Assembly (NCBI GenBank): GCA_947468985.1
Contig: CANINJ010000083.1
Span: 1 to 7,871 of the forward strand
Length of the DNA stretch: 7,871 bases
Reading direction: 5' to 3'
Source: Bacteroidota bacterium
Lineage (GTDB): Bacteria > Bacteroidota > Bacteroidia > Flavobacteriales > Flavobacteriaceae
Under the pieces are notes generated by a model, which was given only the letters and a program-made list of their open reading frames with translations, made no database searches and was not told the origin of the DNA. Of this stretch, positions 1 through 7,099 are shown piece after piece. A program made the translations under genes and the position numbers. The stretch's first letter is position 1. Every line of letters starts with the position of its first letter.

Positions 1-99
1 GATGATCGACAATCTTTCGCCTACGAAGGCGTTCATTAGTGTCGATTTTCCAACATTTGGATTCCCTATAATATTTACAAAACCTGCTTTGTGTGACAT
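1..99 (-). CDS. era: GTPase Era, N-terminal fragment (continues beyond the left edge)
   Basis: Only the first 33 codons are in the window. The ATG is at 99-97 and the reading frame runs off the left edge. The peptide begins [20 protein letters not shown] and continues [13 protein letters not shown]. The G1/Walker A P-loop (GNPNVGKST, residues 12-20) sits very close to the N-terminus, as in Era, and the following [12 protein letters not shown] matches the Era-type helix that precedes the switch I region. Era is an essential GTP-binding protein that binds the 3' end of 16S rRNA through a C-terminal KH domain (not visible here) and assists 30S subunit maturation in the cytoplasm. The gene is divergent from tRNA-fMet and has its own likely promoter at 120-127. 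Der/EngA also has a similar P-loop, but its N-terminal context differs, so Era is strongly preferred. Confidence 0.93.
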   Translation of the reverse strand, partial: MSHKAGFVNIIGNPNVGKSTLMNAFVGERLSII

Positions 100-119
100 T
101 TACTGCTTTTTAATTTTTG

Positions 120-127
120 CAAAGGTA
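120..127 (-). promoter_or_regulatory. Putative -7 promoter box of era (TACCTTTG)
   Basis: Read on the minus strand, 127-120 is TACCTTTG, a full match to the Bacteroidota -7 consensus TAnnTTTG. It lies 20 bases upstream of the era ATG, implying a very short leader. I see no convincing -33 TTG at the usual 17-23 base spacing: the nearest TTG, at 142-140, is only 12 bases away. The call therefore rests on the -7 box and its position. Confidence 0.55.
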
Positions 128-174
128 AACATATCAGCCCAATAGATGAAATAAAACATTTTTTAAAATTTTAG

Positions 175-204
175 TTGTAATTCCCGATTTTGGTTGTATA
201 TTTG
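175..204 (+). promoter_or_regulatory. Putative promoter of tRNA-fMet
   Basis: TATATTTG at 197-204 matches the Bacteroidota -7 consensus TAnnTTTG. A TTG at 175-177 lies 19 bases upstream, within the usual spacing for the -33 element. Transcription would start near 210-212, just before the mature tRNA 5' end at 217. The whole 100-216 gap between era and the tRNA thus appears to be a divergent promoter region, with no other feature seen in it. Confidence 0.65.
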
Positions 205-216
205 CACTCGAAACAT

Positions 217-289
217 CGCGGGATAGAGCAGTAGGCAGCTCGTCGGGCTCATAACCCGAAGGTCACAGGTTCGAGTCCTGTTCCCGCTA
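217..289 (+). tRNA. Initiator tRNA-fMet (anticodon CAT)
   Basis: A complete cloverleaf can be drawn: acceptor 217-223 with 282-288, D-stem GAGC/GCTC (226-229 with 238-241), anticodon stem TCGGG/CCCGA (243-247 with 255-259) with loop CTCATAA and anticodon CAT at 250-252, T-stem ACAGG/CCTGT (265-269 with 277-281) with loop TTCGAGT, and discriminator A289. Three features mark it as the initiator rather than an elongator: position 1 (C217) does not pair with position 72 (T288), three consecutive G:C pairs sit at the base of the anticodon stem (GGG 245-247, CCC 255-257), and the D-stem has A11:U24. CCA is not encoded. It carries formyl-methionine to the ribosomal P site to start translation. Confidence 0.97.
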
Positions 290-291
290 CT

Positions 292-323
292 AAAAAAGCT
301 TCAGAGAAATCTGAAGCTTTTTT
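292..323. terminator. Bidirectional intrinsic terminator between tRNA-fMet and the PUL
   Basis: A perfect 14-bp inverted repeat (292-305 with 310-323) closes a GAAA tetraloop at 306-309. The arm is six A then GCTTCAGA, so the transcript from either strand ends in the stem's T6 run. It starts three bases after the mature tRNA 3' end and lies 48 bases beyond the stop codon of the minus-strand GH43 gene. It can therefore terminate both convergent transcripts. The remaining 324-370 stretch shows nothing further. Confidence 0.88.
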
Positions 324-370
324 GTTTTACTACAAAACTGAAAAATGGATCAATTCCTGTTTTTAAAGAA

Positions 371-2272
371 CTATTCTGATTTTTTAATTTCAGATTTAGC
401 ACCAATTCCATTGTTGTTGAAAGCTTCTATTTGGAAATAATAAACGTCTGATTTATCCAATCCATTAAAATAATATTCGTTTTTTCCATAAACCATAATA
501 GAACCATAGAGTTTATCAGGTGCTTTTCCAAAGTAAATCACATAGCCATCTGCGCTTGGTGCCTGTTGCCATTTGAACCACACATTACGTCGTTCCCCTT
601 TAATTTTAGGAGCAGACCGTAAAGCAACAAAGTTTTTGACTGCTTCGGGTTTTACTCCATTGCCTTTACCAAAAACCCGAAATCCACTAATTGCAAATTT
701 ACCTGTTGGCATTTCAATGTTTAACAATTTTAAATACCGACCCACAATTGGTTTTTGCAATTCAATATAATCATGTGGAACATCAGTTTTGTTTTGGCTT
801 TTATCAATTGCTACTTTCCAATTTTTAGCATCATTTGAAATATAAATAATATACTTGTGTCCTAAAGTTGTTGCTGGTTTTCCCATTATTTCAACATCTT
901 GATCGGCATAATTTATTTGGATTGCATTGATAGTACTTTTTTCACCTAAATCGGTAATTATATACTCCCCTTTTTGTGCCGTTTTTGAACTCCAATATGT
1001 TTTAATATCTTCGTCTACGGCAAAATTAGGTTGGAAACCACCTAAAGTTGAAGATACCCTAACGGGTTTATTATAATTGAGTAACATCCAACCTGGCAAA
1101 TTTTCATTCAAATGGTTTTTATTTTCCGATGGCAAATACGTTGGATAATCCCCATAGGCAGTATTTGAATACAAAATTCCATCATCATCAAAACCAGCAG
1201 GCCAAATTCCTAAGCGGCGTTCAAAATTATTTTTGGTACAAATTCCGATTGTTGATACATGCCAAAACTTATCTTTATCGTCTTGAAAAGTTGCCCCATG
1301 CCCTGCTCCTCTTGCAAAACCTCCAGGCTTATACGAAAACGGATTGTGCGATTGGTATTCAAAAGGTCCCAGAGGATTGCTTCCTACATATACTCCATCT
1401 GCATAACCGCTAAATTCGGTTCCAGGAGCAGCATATTGGAGGTAATATTTGTTATTGTATTTTGTTACAAATGCGCCCTCGGTAAATGGTTGGAGGAAAG
1501 TATTGTCATTGTGTTCACCAAAGCGTTCCCAACCGTGTTCATCATCATTAAGAGCCAAAACAGGAATTCGTTCTCCTTCTGGCTGGAATGTTTTTCGATT
1601 TAATTTTACACCATAAAGAGGATACAAATTACTTGAACCATAATATTCATAAACGGCATCATTTTCTTTATCCCAAAAAATTTGAGGATCCCAAGCTCCA
1701 GCTTCCGATTTCGGAACAAGTTCTTTCCATTCGTTTTTTTCTGGGTTGGTACTCATCCAAATTGGAAAATCTTTCCCTTGAGTTGAACCTACCACGAGTA
1801 ATGTATCGTTAACAAAAGATAAAGAGGGCGCGCACAATTCGTCATAGACTTTGTGTTCTAGGCGAAGAAATTTTCGGGATTCAAACTTCCAGTTGAGCAT
1901 GTCTTTGCTGTGCCAATATCCCCATTGATTTGTTGAAAAAAGATAATAATTTCCTTTAAAATAAGTTATTACTGGATCGGCAGTAGCCCGATGTTTTCCT
2001 TGGGTTACAAAATTTGGTATTGGGCAATAGCCATAATCAATATTAATTGGATTGCAGTATGTTTTTTGCTGCGCATTGATCGATTGTAATGAAAATAGTA
2101 GTATTACGGAAATACTAACCCCGACAGCAATGGAAAGCCACGAATTACGACTTGTTTTATTTTTCTTATTAAAAAAGAGAGACGATAGAAGCTCCTTTTT
2201 TAATTTAGAAAAAAAGCAAGTAGTTTTCGTGCTTGAAATGAATAGCGGGAAATAGTTTCTAATAGTTCTCAT
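371..2272 (-). CDS. GH43-fold glycoside hydrolase with F5/8C and fibronectin III domains
   Basis: This 633-residue secreted protein has a five-bladed beta-propeller glycosidase domain (about 70-385). Likely catalytic residues of the GH43 pattern are visible: base D99 in ATADPV followed by FKGNYYLF, pKa-modulating D195 in AWDPQIF, and acid E265 in FTEGAF followed by YYLQY. H325 in GAGHGATF matches the conserved propeller histidine. An F5/8 type C (discoidin, CBM32-like) domain follows at about 395-535, then a fibronectin III domain at about 543-628. The signal peptide is unusual: a hydrophobic core at about 45-62 ending SINA/QQ comes after a 44-residue basic leader. No later ATG, GTG or TTG precedes the core in frame, so M1 is kept. 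No Shine-Dalgarno is visible. GH43 enzymes are inverting and typically cut arabinose, xylose or galactose linkages; the substrate here is unknown. The gene lies 96 bases after GH3, behind a terminator. Confidence 0.88.
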   Translation of the reverse strand: MRTIRNYFPLFISSTKTTCFFSKLKKELLSSLFFNKKNKTSRNSWLSIAVGVSISVILLFSLQSINAQQKTYCNPINIDYGYCPIPNFVTQGKHRATADPVITYFKGNYYLFSTNQWGYWHSKDMLNWKFESRKFLRLEHKVYDELCAPSLSFVNDTLLVVGSTQGKDFPIWMSTNPEKNEWKELVPKSEAGAWDPQIFWDKENDAVYEYYGSSNLYPLYGVKLNRKTFQPEGERIPVLALNDDEHGWERFGEHNDNTFLQPFTEGAFVTKYNNKYYLQYAAPGTEFSGYADGVYVGSNPLGPFEYQSHNPFSYKPGGFARGAGHGATFQDDKDKFWHVSTIGICTKNNFERRLGIWPAGFDDDGILYSNTAYGDYPTYLPSENKNHLNENLPGWMLLNYNKPVRVSSTLGGFQPNFAVDEDIKTYWSSKTAQKGEYIITDLGEKSTINAIQINYADQDVEIMGKPATTLGHKYIIYISNDAKNWKVAIDKSQNKTDVPHDYIELQKPIVGRYLKLLNIEMPTGKFAISGFRVFGKGNGVKPEAVKNFVALRSAPKIKGERRNVWFKWQQAPSADGYVIYFGKAPDKLYGSIMVYGKNEYYFNGLDKSDVYYFQIEAFNNNGIGAKSEIKKSE

Positions 2273-2305
2273 AGCTTTTATGGTTTACTAAAATTTGTAA
2301 TTTAA

Positions 2306-2335
2306 AAAGCCCTTAATTATTATTTCAAGGGCTTT
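2306..2335 (-). terminator. Intrinsic terminator after the GH3 gene
   Basis: A perfect 9-bp stem (2306-2314 with 2327-2335, AAAGCCCTT/AAGGGCTTT) encloses a 12-base AT-rich loop. On the minus strand it is followed by T residues (five in a row including the stem end). It lies 33 bases after the GH3 stop codon and 33 bases before the GH43 start codon. I found no good TAnnTTTG box between it and the GH43 start, so GH43 may depend on partial read-through. Confidence 0.75.
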
Positions 2336-2368
2336 GGCAATCTAAATATTAAAACAAACTCAAATAAT

Positions 2369-4615
2369 TTAGTCAATCAATTCAAATGTTTTTTTATTTT
2401 GTGTGTCTGAATTCCCTCCAATAAAAATTTCAAATGTTCCTGCTTCGAAATTGAAATTCATATTTTTATCGAAGAATTTCAAATCATCAGCAGAAATTTG
2501 GAATGAAACGACTTTCTTTTCACCCTTTTTTAGGAATATTTTTTCGAAACCTTTTAATTCTTTGACAGGTCTTGTAACGGAGCCTACCAAGTCTTTGATA
2601 TAAAGTTGTGCCACTTCTGAGCCATCAAAATCACCTGTATTTGTAATTTCAACTTCTATTTTTAGCGTTTCGTTTCTATTGATTTTATCGGCTGATAGTT
2701 TCAAATCAGAATAGGTGAAAGTGGTATAACTCAAACCGAAACCGAATGGGAATAACGGGCTAATATCAGAATCTGTATAACGAGATTTGTATTTTTGTTC
2801 GGGATCAGAAACTCCAAGATAAGGGCGTCCTGTGTTTTTATGGTTATAATAAATTGGGATTTGGCCTACATTTCTTGGAAAAGTGATTGGCAATTTTCCG
2901 TTAGGATTATTGTCCCCAAAAAGGGTTTGCGCAATGGCATCACCGCCACGAGTTCCAGGCCACCAAGCTTCGAGAATAGCGTCCATATTATCGTTTTCCC
3001 ACGACAAGGTTAATGGTCTTCCATTTAAAAGTACTAAAACAATTGGTTTGCCTATTTTTTTCAATTCGGCTAAAAATTCTTTTTGTAATCCTGGTAAATC
3101 AATATTTGTTTTAGAACCAGCTTCACCAGACATGTTTTCGCTTTCGCCCATTACGGCAACAATCACATCTGCATTTTTTGCATTATCAATTGCTTTTTGC
3201 ATTAAACTTCTGTTAGTGCTTTGAATGTCAACACCTTCATCAAAAGTACAATTTGCAGTAGTTCCCAATAATTTCAAAACGCCTTCTTTGACACTTGTTG
3301 CATAACCACTTCTGTCTCCTAAAGCCGCCCAGGAACCAATGATATTCTTGTCGTCACTTACTAATGGACCAACAAAAGCTGTTTTTTGGTTTTTATTTAA
3401 TGGTAATATTGAATTGTTATTTTTTAATAAAACCAACGATTTATTGGCAATTGCTAGAGCAGCATCTAAAAATTCAGGTTTGTAGATTGTTTCATTTTCT
3501 CTTTTTTCATCCGAATAGCGGTATGGATCTTCAAATAAACCTAAATCAAATTTAGCATCCAATACTCGTTTGCACGCATCATTGATTACTTCAATAGAAA
3601 CTTTTCCTTCATCATATGACTTTTTTAAAGTATTCATGAAGGTTGCCCCCACCATATCCATATCTAAACCTGCGTTTATTGATAATTGTGCTGCCTCTTG
3701 ATCGTCTTTTGCAAAACCATGCGCAATTAGTTCATTAACACCCGTATAATCAGAAACTACAAATCCATCGAATTTCCATTCCTCTTTTAGAATATCTCGT
3801 AACAAAAAGTTATTTGCGGTAGAGGGAATTCCAGATATTTCATTAAAAGAAGTCATAAAAGTTTTAACACCAGATTGTACCATAGCTTTAAAAGGCGGTA
3901 AATAGGTTTCTCTAAGCGCCCTTTCTGACATGTCTACAGTATTATAATCACGACCTGCTTCCGCAGCTGCATATCCTGCAAAATGTTTAGCACATGCTAA
4001 AATGGTATTGTTTTTTGATAAATCATCGCCTTGAAAACCTTTGACATTGGCAATTGCCATTTGAGTTCCTAAATAGGTATCTTCACCAGAACCTTCAGAA
4101 ACTCTACCCCATCTTGGATCTCGTGCAATATCAACCATAGGCGCAAATGTCCAATGAACACCAGCGGATGATGCCTCGTTTGCAGCGATTCTTGCCGCTA
4201 ATTCGACTGCTTTTGTATCGAATGAAGAAGCCATTCCAAGATTAATTGGGAATATTGTTTTGTAGCCATGAATAACGTCATGACCAAAAAGTAATGGGAT
4301 TTTTAATCTAGAATTTTCTAGATTGATACGTTGAATTTCACGTGTTTCTTTGGCGCCAGTAGCATTCAATATTGAACCTACTTTTCCTTGTTGAATTCGA
4401 GTGATGAAATTATCTCCAGTTTTTGGACCCGTTATAGAACCGTCAGATGTAAATTGCACCAATTGATAAATTTTTTCATCAACAGTCATTTTTGACATTA
4501 ATTCAGAGACGAATTCAGCTTTTGATTTAAAAAAAGTGTGTTTACTTTCTTTTTTATTCTGAGCAAAGCTAGAAATGGTGGTAAATGCGATTAGTAGTAA
4601 AAGTGTATTTTTCAT
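2369..4615 (-). CDS. GH3 beta-glucosidase, probably acting on sophoro-oligosaccharides
   Basis: This is a full-length 748-residue GH3 enzyme of the BglX-like architecture. A Sec signal peptide (1-18/19, ending SSFAQ) implies a periplasmic enzyme; there is no lipobox. The TIM-barrel domain (about 35-360) carries DPRWGR (166-171), GSGEDTYLG (175-183), the substrate-binding K210-H211 in ACAKHFAGY, and the nucleophile D289 in GFVVSDYTG. The alpha/beta sandwich domain (about 390-600) carries GESENMSGEAG, where E498 is the likely acid/base. A fibronectin III-like domain ends the protein (about 655-745). The family releases glucose from the non-reducing ends of beta-glucosides with retention. Linkage cannot be read from the sequence. 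The neighbouring GH144 gene, 67 bases upstream with no terminator between, suggests beta-1,2-linked oligosaccharides, as reported for Bacteroides thetaiotaomicron BT_3567. The alternative is a broad-specificity beta-glucosidase. Confidence 0.93.
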   Translation of the reverse strand: MKNTLLLLIAFTTISSFAQNKKESKHTFFKSKAEFVSELMSKMTVDEKIYQLVQFTSDGSITGPKTGDNFITRIQQGKVGSILNATGAKETREIQRINLENSRLKIPLLFGHDVIHGYKTIFPINLGMASSFDTKAVELAARIAANEASSAGVHWTFAPMVDIARDPRWGRVSEGSGEDTYLGTQMAIANVKGFQGDDLSKNNTILACAKHFAGYAAAEAGRDYNTVDMSERALRETYLPPFKAMVQSGVKTFMTSFNEISGIPSTANNFLLRDILKEEWKFDGFVVSDYTGVNELIAHGFAKDDQEAAQLSINAGLDMDMVGATFMNTLKKSYDEGKVSIEVINDACKRVLDAKFDLGLFEDPYRYSDEKRENETIYKPEFLDAALAIANKSLVLLKNNNSILPLNKNQKTAFVGPLVSDDKNIIGSWAALGDRSGYATSVKEGVLKLLGTTANCTFDEGVDIQSTNRSLMQKAIDNAKNADVIVAVMGESENMSGEAGSKTNIDLPGLQKEFLAELKKIGKPIVLVLLNGRPLTLSWENDNMDAILEAWWPGTRGGDAIAQTLFGDNNPNGKLPITFPRNVGQIPIYYNHKNTGRPYLGVSDPEQKYKSRYTDSDISPLFPFGFGLSYTTFTYSDLKLSADKINRNETLKIEVEITNTGDFDGSEVAQLYIKDLVGSVTRPVKELKGFEKIFLKKGEKKVVSFQISADDLKFFDKNMNFNFEAGTFEIFIGGNSDTQNKKTFELID

Positions 4616-4682
4616 GCTTTTAATAAATTTATTTTTAATTTCCGAAAAGACATTTCGTTTGAGATACTATTGTCAATTGAGA

Positions 4683-6053
4683 TTAAAATCCATGTTGGGT
4701 CGAAGAAAATCCTAAATTATGTAGTCCATTTCTAATTTCTGGAGCCTGCATAAATAAATTCCAAAGAAAACCTGTTCTGTAATTTTCAATCATTGGTACG
4801 ATTGTTCCCTGATCAATTGCTAAATATCGTTTAGTTACCCAATCATAATGAGGCGAAAACGCATCATATGGCCCCGCAACACCGATTAACTTGGATTTCC
4901 ATGTAGCGTTTTCATAGAAAAAGCGCAATGCCTTCATAGATTCAATTGGAGTATACGGAAAAGAGGACAAGGCAGCAGTTGGAGAAATAACTCCTCTATC
5001 GTTACTAGGTTTATGGTCTGTATACCCTACAGTGCCATTATTATTTCGAGAGTAACTTGCAGTTAACCCCCAGCAATCTTCGCCATAGCCAATCCAACCT
5101 ACAGGATTTGTAACGCAATATTTATTCATGATTTTAGCATGATTTTGCGTAAGCGTCCAATAATTTGCATATTGATCTGACAAGCCTCTTGGATCAAGAC
5201 CTAAGTAGGAATAATGAGACCAAAACATTGGACCAATTCCGCCTGTAGACCCATTGTAATTAAATATTACAGGAATAGAATAACTTGACCCCGAATTAAC
5301 AATTCCCCCGTTTCTAGCCCAACCTTGAGTATAAGCTGCTGTTGGAATTGGGCTTGTTGGTGAAGAAGCTGCCATTACATAGGTAATTAGGCATTCATTA
5401 TAACCTTCTAATTTAAAATTGATTTGGAAACCATAATTTGGAGACCAATGCCAATACAAAGCATTTTCTCCTTTTGTATACCAATTCCATTCTACGCCTT
5501 TCCAAAGTAGGTCTGCTTTTTCAGCAAGTGCTTGCTCTGAAGGTGTTCCGTTTTTAAAATATTCTCTAACACAGATTAAGCCTTGGCAAAGGAATGAGGT
5601 TTCAACAATATCTCCACCGTTATCTTCATTTCCAAACGGAATTACATGTCCATTTGAACCGTTTATCCAATGGCTCCATGCACCATGAAATCGATCTGCA
5701 TTTTGCAAAAAAGTTAATGCAGTAGTCAGTCTTGTTACTGCCTCTTCCCTATTTACAAAACCACGTTGAACACCAACAAGGACAGTCATTAATCCAAATC
5801 CAGAGCCTCCTGTAGTAACCACATTTGCATCAACATAAGGTTCGTCTTGGTGGTACCTTTCTCTTGCCAATTTTGAATTGGTTTCTGCATAATCCCAAAA
5901 ATATTTTAAGGCATCTTTTTGAGATAAATCTAATAATTGTTCATCAGTAAGTGGTATAACCTCTTCTGGTTTCGGGCTTTTATTTTGATTTGAACAAGAG
6001 CACGAAACAAGAAAAAATTGAATTATAACTAATGAGCGTATTAAGATTTTCAT
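4683..6053 (-). CDS. GH144 beta-1,2-glucanase lipoprotein
   Basis: This 456-residue protein is of the 'glycoamylase-like' (alpha/alpha)6 barrel family now classed as GH144, whose Chitinophaga members hydrolyse linear beta-1,2-glucan to sophoro-oligosaccharides. The family name in older annotation (glucoamylase) is misleading. The N-terminus is a lipoprotein signal with lipobox LVSC, so C18 is the probable acylated residue. An acidic cluster D144-x3-D148-x2-E151 (in EDNGGDIVET) and E220 in EGYNE keep the spacing I recall for the functional residues D135, D139, E142 and E211 of the Chitinophaga pinensis enzyme (constant offset of 9). Other family-like segments are TTGGSGFGLM (80-89), WIGYGEDCWGLTASY (320-334) and APEIRNGLHNLGF near the end. 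Length is normal for the family. It probably forms a transcription unit with GH3 downstream. Endo versus exo (sophorose-releasing) action cannot be decided from sequence. Confidence 0.87.
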   Translation of the reverse strand: MKILIRSLVIIQFFLVSCSCSNQNKSPKPEEVIPLTDEQLLDLSQKDALKYFWDYAETNSKLARERYHQDEPYVDANVVTTGGSGFGLMTVLVGVQRGFVNREEAVTRLTTALTFLQNADRFHGAWSHWINGSNGHVIPFGNEDNGGDIVETSFLCQGLICVREYFKNGTPSEQALAEKADLLWKGVEWNWYTKGENALYWHWSPNYGFQINFKLEGYNECLITYVMAASSPTSPIPTAAYTQGWARNGGIVNSGSSYSIPVIFNYNGSTGGIGPMFWSHYSYLGLDPRGLSDQYANYWTLTQNHAKIMNKYCVTNPVGWIGYGEDCWGLTASYSRNNNGTVGYTDHKPSNDRGVISPTAALSSFPYTPIESMKALRFFYENATWKSKLIGVAGPYDAFSPHYDWVTKRYLAIDQGTIVPMIENYRTGFLWNLFMQAPEIRNGLHNLGFSSTQHGF

Positions 6054-6097
6054 ATAAAAAAAGTATTAAAAATAGTTGGGTTTTAGTGTTGGGAAAG

Positions 6098-6134
6098 AAA
6101 AAAACCTAATAGGTAACCAGCCTATTAGGTTTTT
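6098..6134 (-). terminator. Intrinsic terminator or attenuator between the LamG gene and GH144
   Basis: A perfect 13-bp inverted repeat (6101-6113 with 6121-6133) has core CCTAATAGG/CCTATTAGG and a 7-base loop at 6114-6120. On the minus strand the stem ends in seven consecutive T (6104-6098). It lies 30 bases after the LamG stop and 44 bases before the GH144 ATG. This is the usual place in PULs for a terminator that lowers enzyme-gene transcription relative to the SusCD and binding-protein genes. The 44-base leader before GH144 shows no clear promoter box. Confidence 0.85.
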
Positions 6135-6163
6135 CCTTTAATTTAATAATAAACTAGTATGAA

Positions 6164-7066
6164 TTATCTTCCTGCTTTTTCAAGTTCATATAACGCCCCA
6201 ATTTCTGCAGCTGTTAATGTTTTGTCATAAATTCTTAACTCGTCAACTTTTCCTTTCAAAGCTGCATTCCAAGTATCTGTGTTTGTTCCGTTAACAACAG
6301 TCTCTAATGCTCCAATAACTGGTCTTGTTGGTGTAAAGTGATTCAAAGGAAATGCAGCACCACCGTTTCTAACTTCCCAAGCACTATTTGAAATTTTAAC
6401 TCCATTTACATAGATTTTGTTAGTTCCAGTTGGTCCGTCAAAGATGTAAACAACATGAGCCCATTTTCCGCCAATTTTATTGGCATTCCATGTGTGAGTT
6501 GGATCCATCCATGGTTCTTGTCTAATCATATTTACAGCGTCACCACCCAATTCAGTTCCGTCAGGCTTTTTAATTCTAAAAATACCCTTCATTTGAATAG
6601 AGTCACTTGTAACTAAACCGTGAGTTTCAGCCATTAAGTTTAAATTTCCAAAAGCCTCACCTGTTCTTGTTAAAGAGAAAATTGGAGAAATTGTGCTAAC
6701 TGCATCTGGATTAGCTTTGTTGTTAGAAAGAAATGCCCAACAGCTAATTGATACACTTCCAGAAGTAGTATTCAAAGCAGCAATAGCTGGATATGCCATG
6801 TATCCTGCGTTGAAAGTAGCAGCTTGTCCTTTTATACCAGCTTCATAGGTAGTAGCTACAGTTGTAGTTGGAGCGGTATTTGAAATTGATTCTTTTCCGT
6901 CTCCATTTAATGGCCAATAGGCTTTTAGAGAAGAAGCCGCAACTTCGCTAGCAGAATTATATCCGCCAATTGGAGGTAGAGGATCAGAACTTGAACTGCA
7001 ACTTGTTAAAGCAGTAATTGTAAGGCTTAAAGCCAATGCAGAAATAAAAAATTTGTTTGTTTTCAT
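6164..7066 (-). CDS. LamG-domain surface glycan-binding lipoprotein (SusE/F position)
   Basis: This 300-residue lipoprotein has lipobox LTSC, with C23 as the acylation site. The following run SSSSDPLPP is a flexible linker. The rest (about 45-297) is one concanavalin A-like LamG jelly roll: LKAYWPLNGDGKES at the start, VSISCWAF in the middle, GGKWAHVVYIFDG then NKIYVNGVKI, and GKVDELRIYDKTLTAAEI followed by GALYE at the end. No catalytic motif is visible. It starts 33 bases after the SusD stop, in the slot normally held by SusE/SusF or other surface glycan-binding proteins, so it likely captures the PUL's polysaccharide at the cell surface. Binding of beta-1,2-glucan is inferred from the neighbours only. 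It lacks a type IX secretion C-terminal domain, consistent with lipoprotein export. No Shine-Dalgarno is seen; the ATG is followed by a standard signal peptide. Confidence 0.85.
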   Translation of the reverse strand: MKTNKFFISALALSLTITALTSCSSSSDPLPPIGGYNSASEVAASSLKAYWPLNGDGKESISNTAPTTTVATTYEAGIKGQAATFNAGYMAYPAIAALNTTSGSVSISCWAFLSNNKANPDAVSTISPIFSLTRTGEAFGNLNLMAETHGLVTSDSIQMKGIFRIKKPDGTELGGDAVNMIRQEPWMDPTHTWNANKIGGKWAHVVYIFDGPTGTNKIYVNGVKISNSAWEVRNGGAAFPLNHFTPTRPVIGALETVVNGTNTDTWNAALKGKVDELRIYDKTLTAAEIGALYELEKAGR

Positions 7067-7099
7067 AATAAAAATATTTAGTGATTAATTGGTTACTTG

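Noticed and set aside
2190..2215. AAAGGAG-like Shine-Dalgarno and imperfect hairpin inside the 5' part of the GH43 gene
   Set aside because: No usable start codon follows in frame, and Bacteroidota rarely use Shine-Dalgarno sites; it is part of the coding sequence for a lysine-rich stretch.
573..3555. Several plus-strand open frames of 60-115 codons (573-770, 1129-1413, 1259-1603, 1588-1812, 2052-2255, 2403-2603, 2795-3013, 2883-3224, 3364-3555)
   Set aside because: All lie antisense within the well-supported GH43 and GH3 genes, have no recognisable domains and low-complexity composition typical of reverse-frame translation.
4640..4665. Small inverted repeat CGAAA/TTTCG between GH144 and GH3
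   Set aside because: The stem is only 5 bp and no T run follows on the minus strand, so it does not qualify as a terminator; the genes are likely co-transcribed.
4683..6053. Glucoamylase (starch-degrading) function suggested by the family's older name
   Set aside because: The sequence resembles GH144-type proteins with the D-x3-D-x2-E cluster; the name reflects the barrel fold, not activity on starch.
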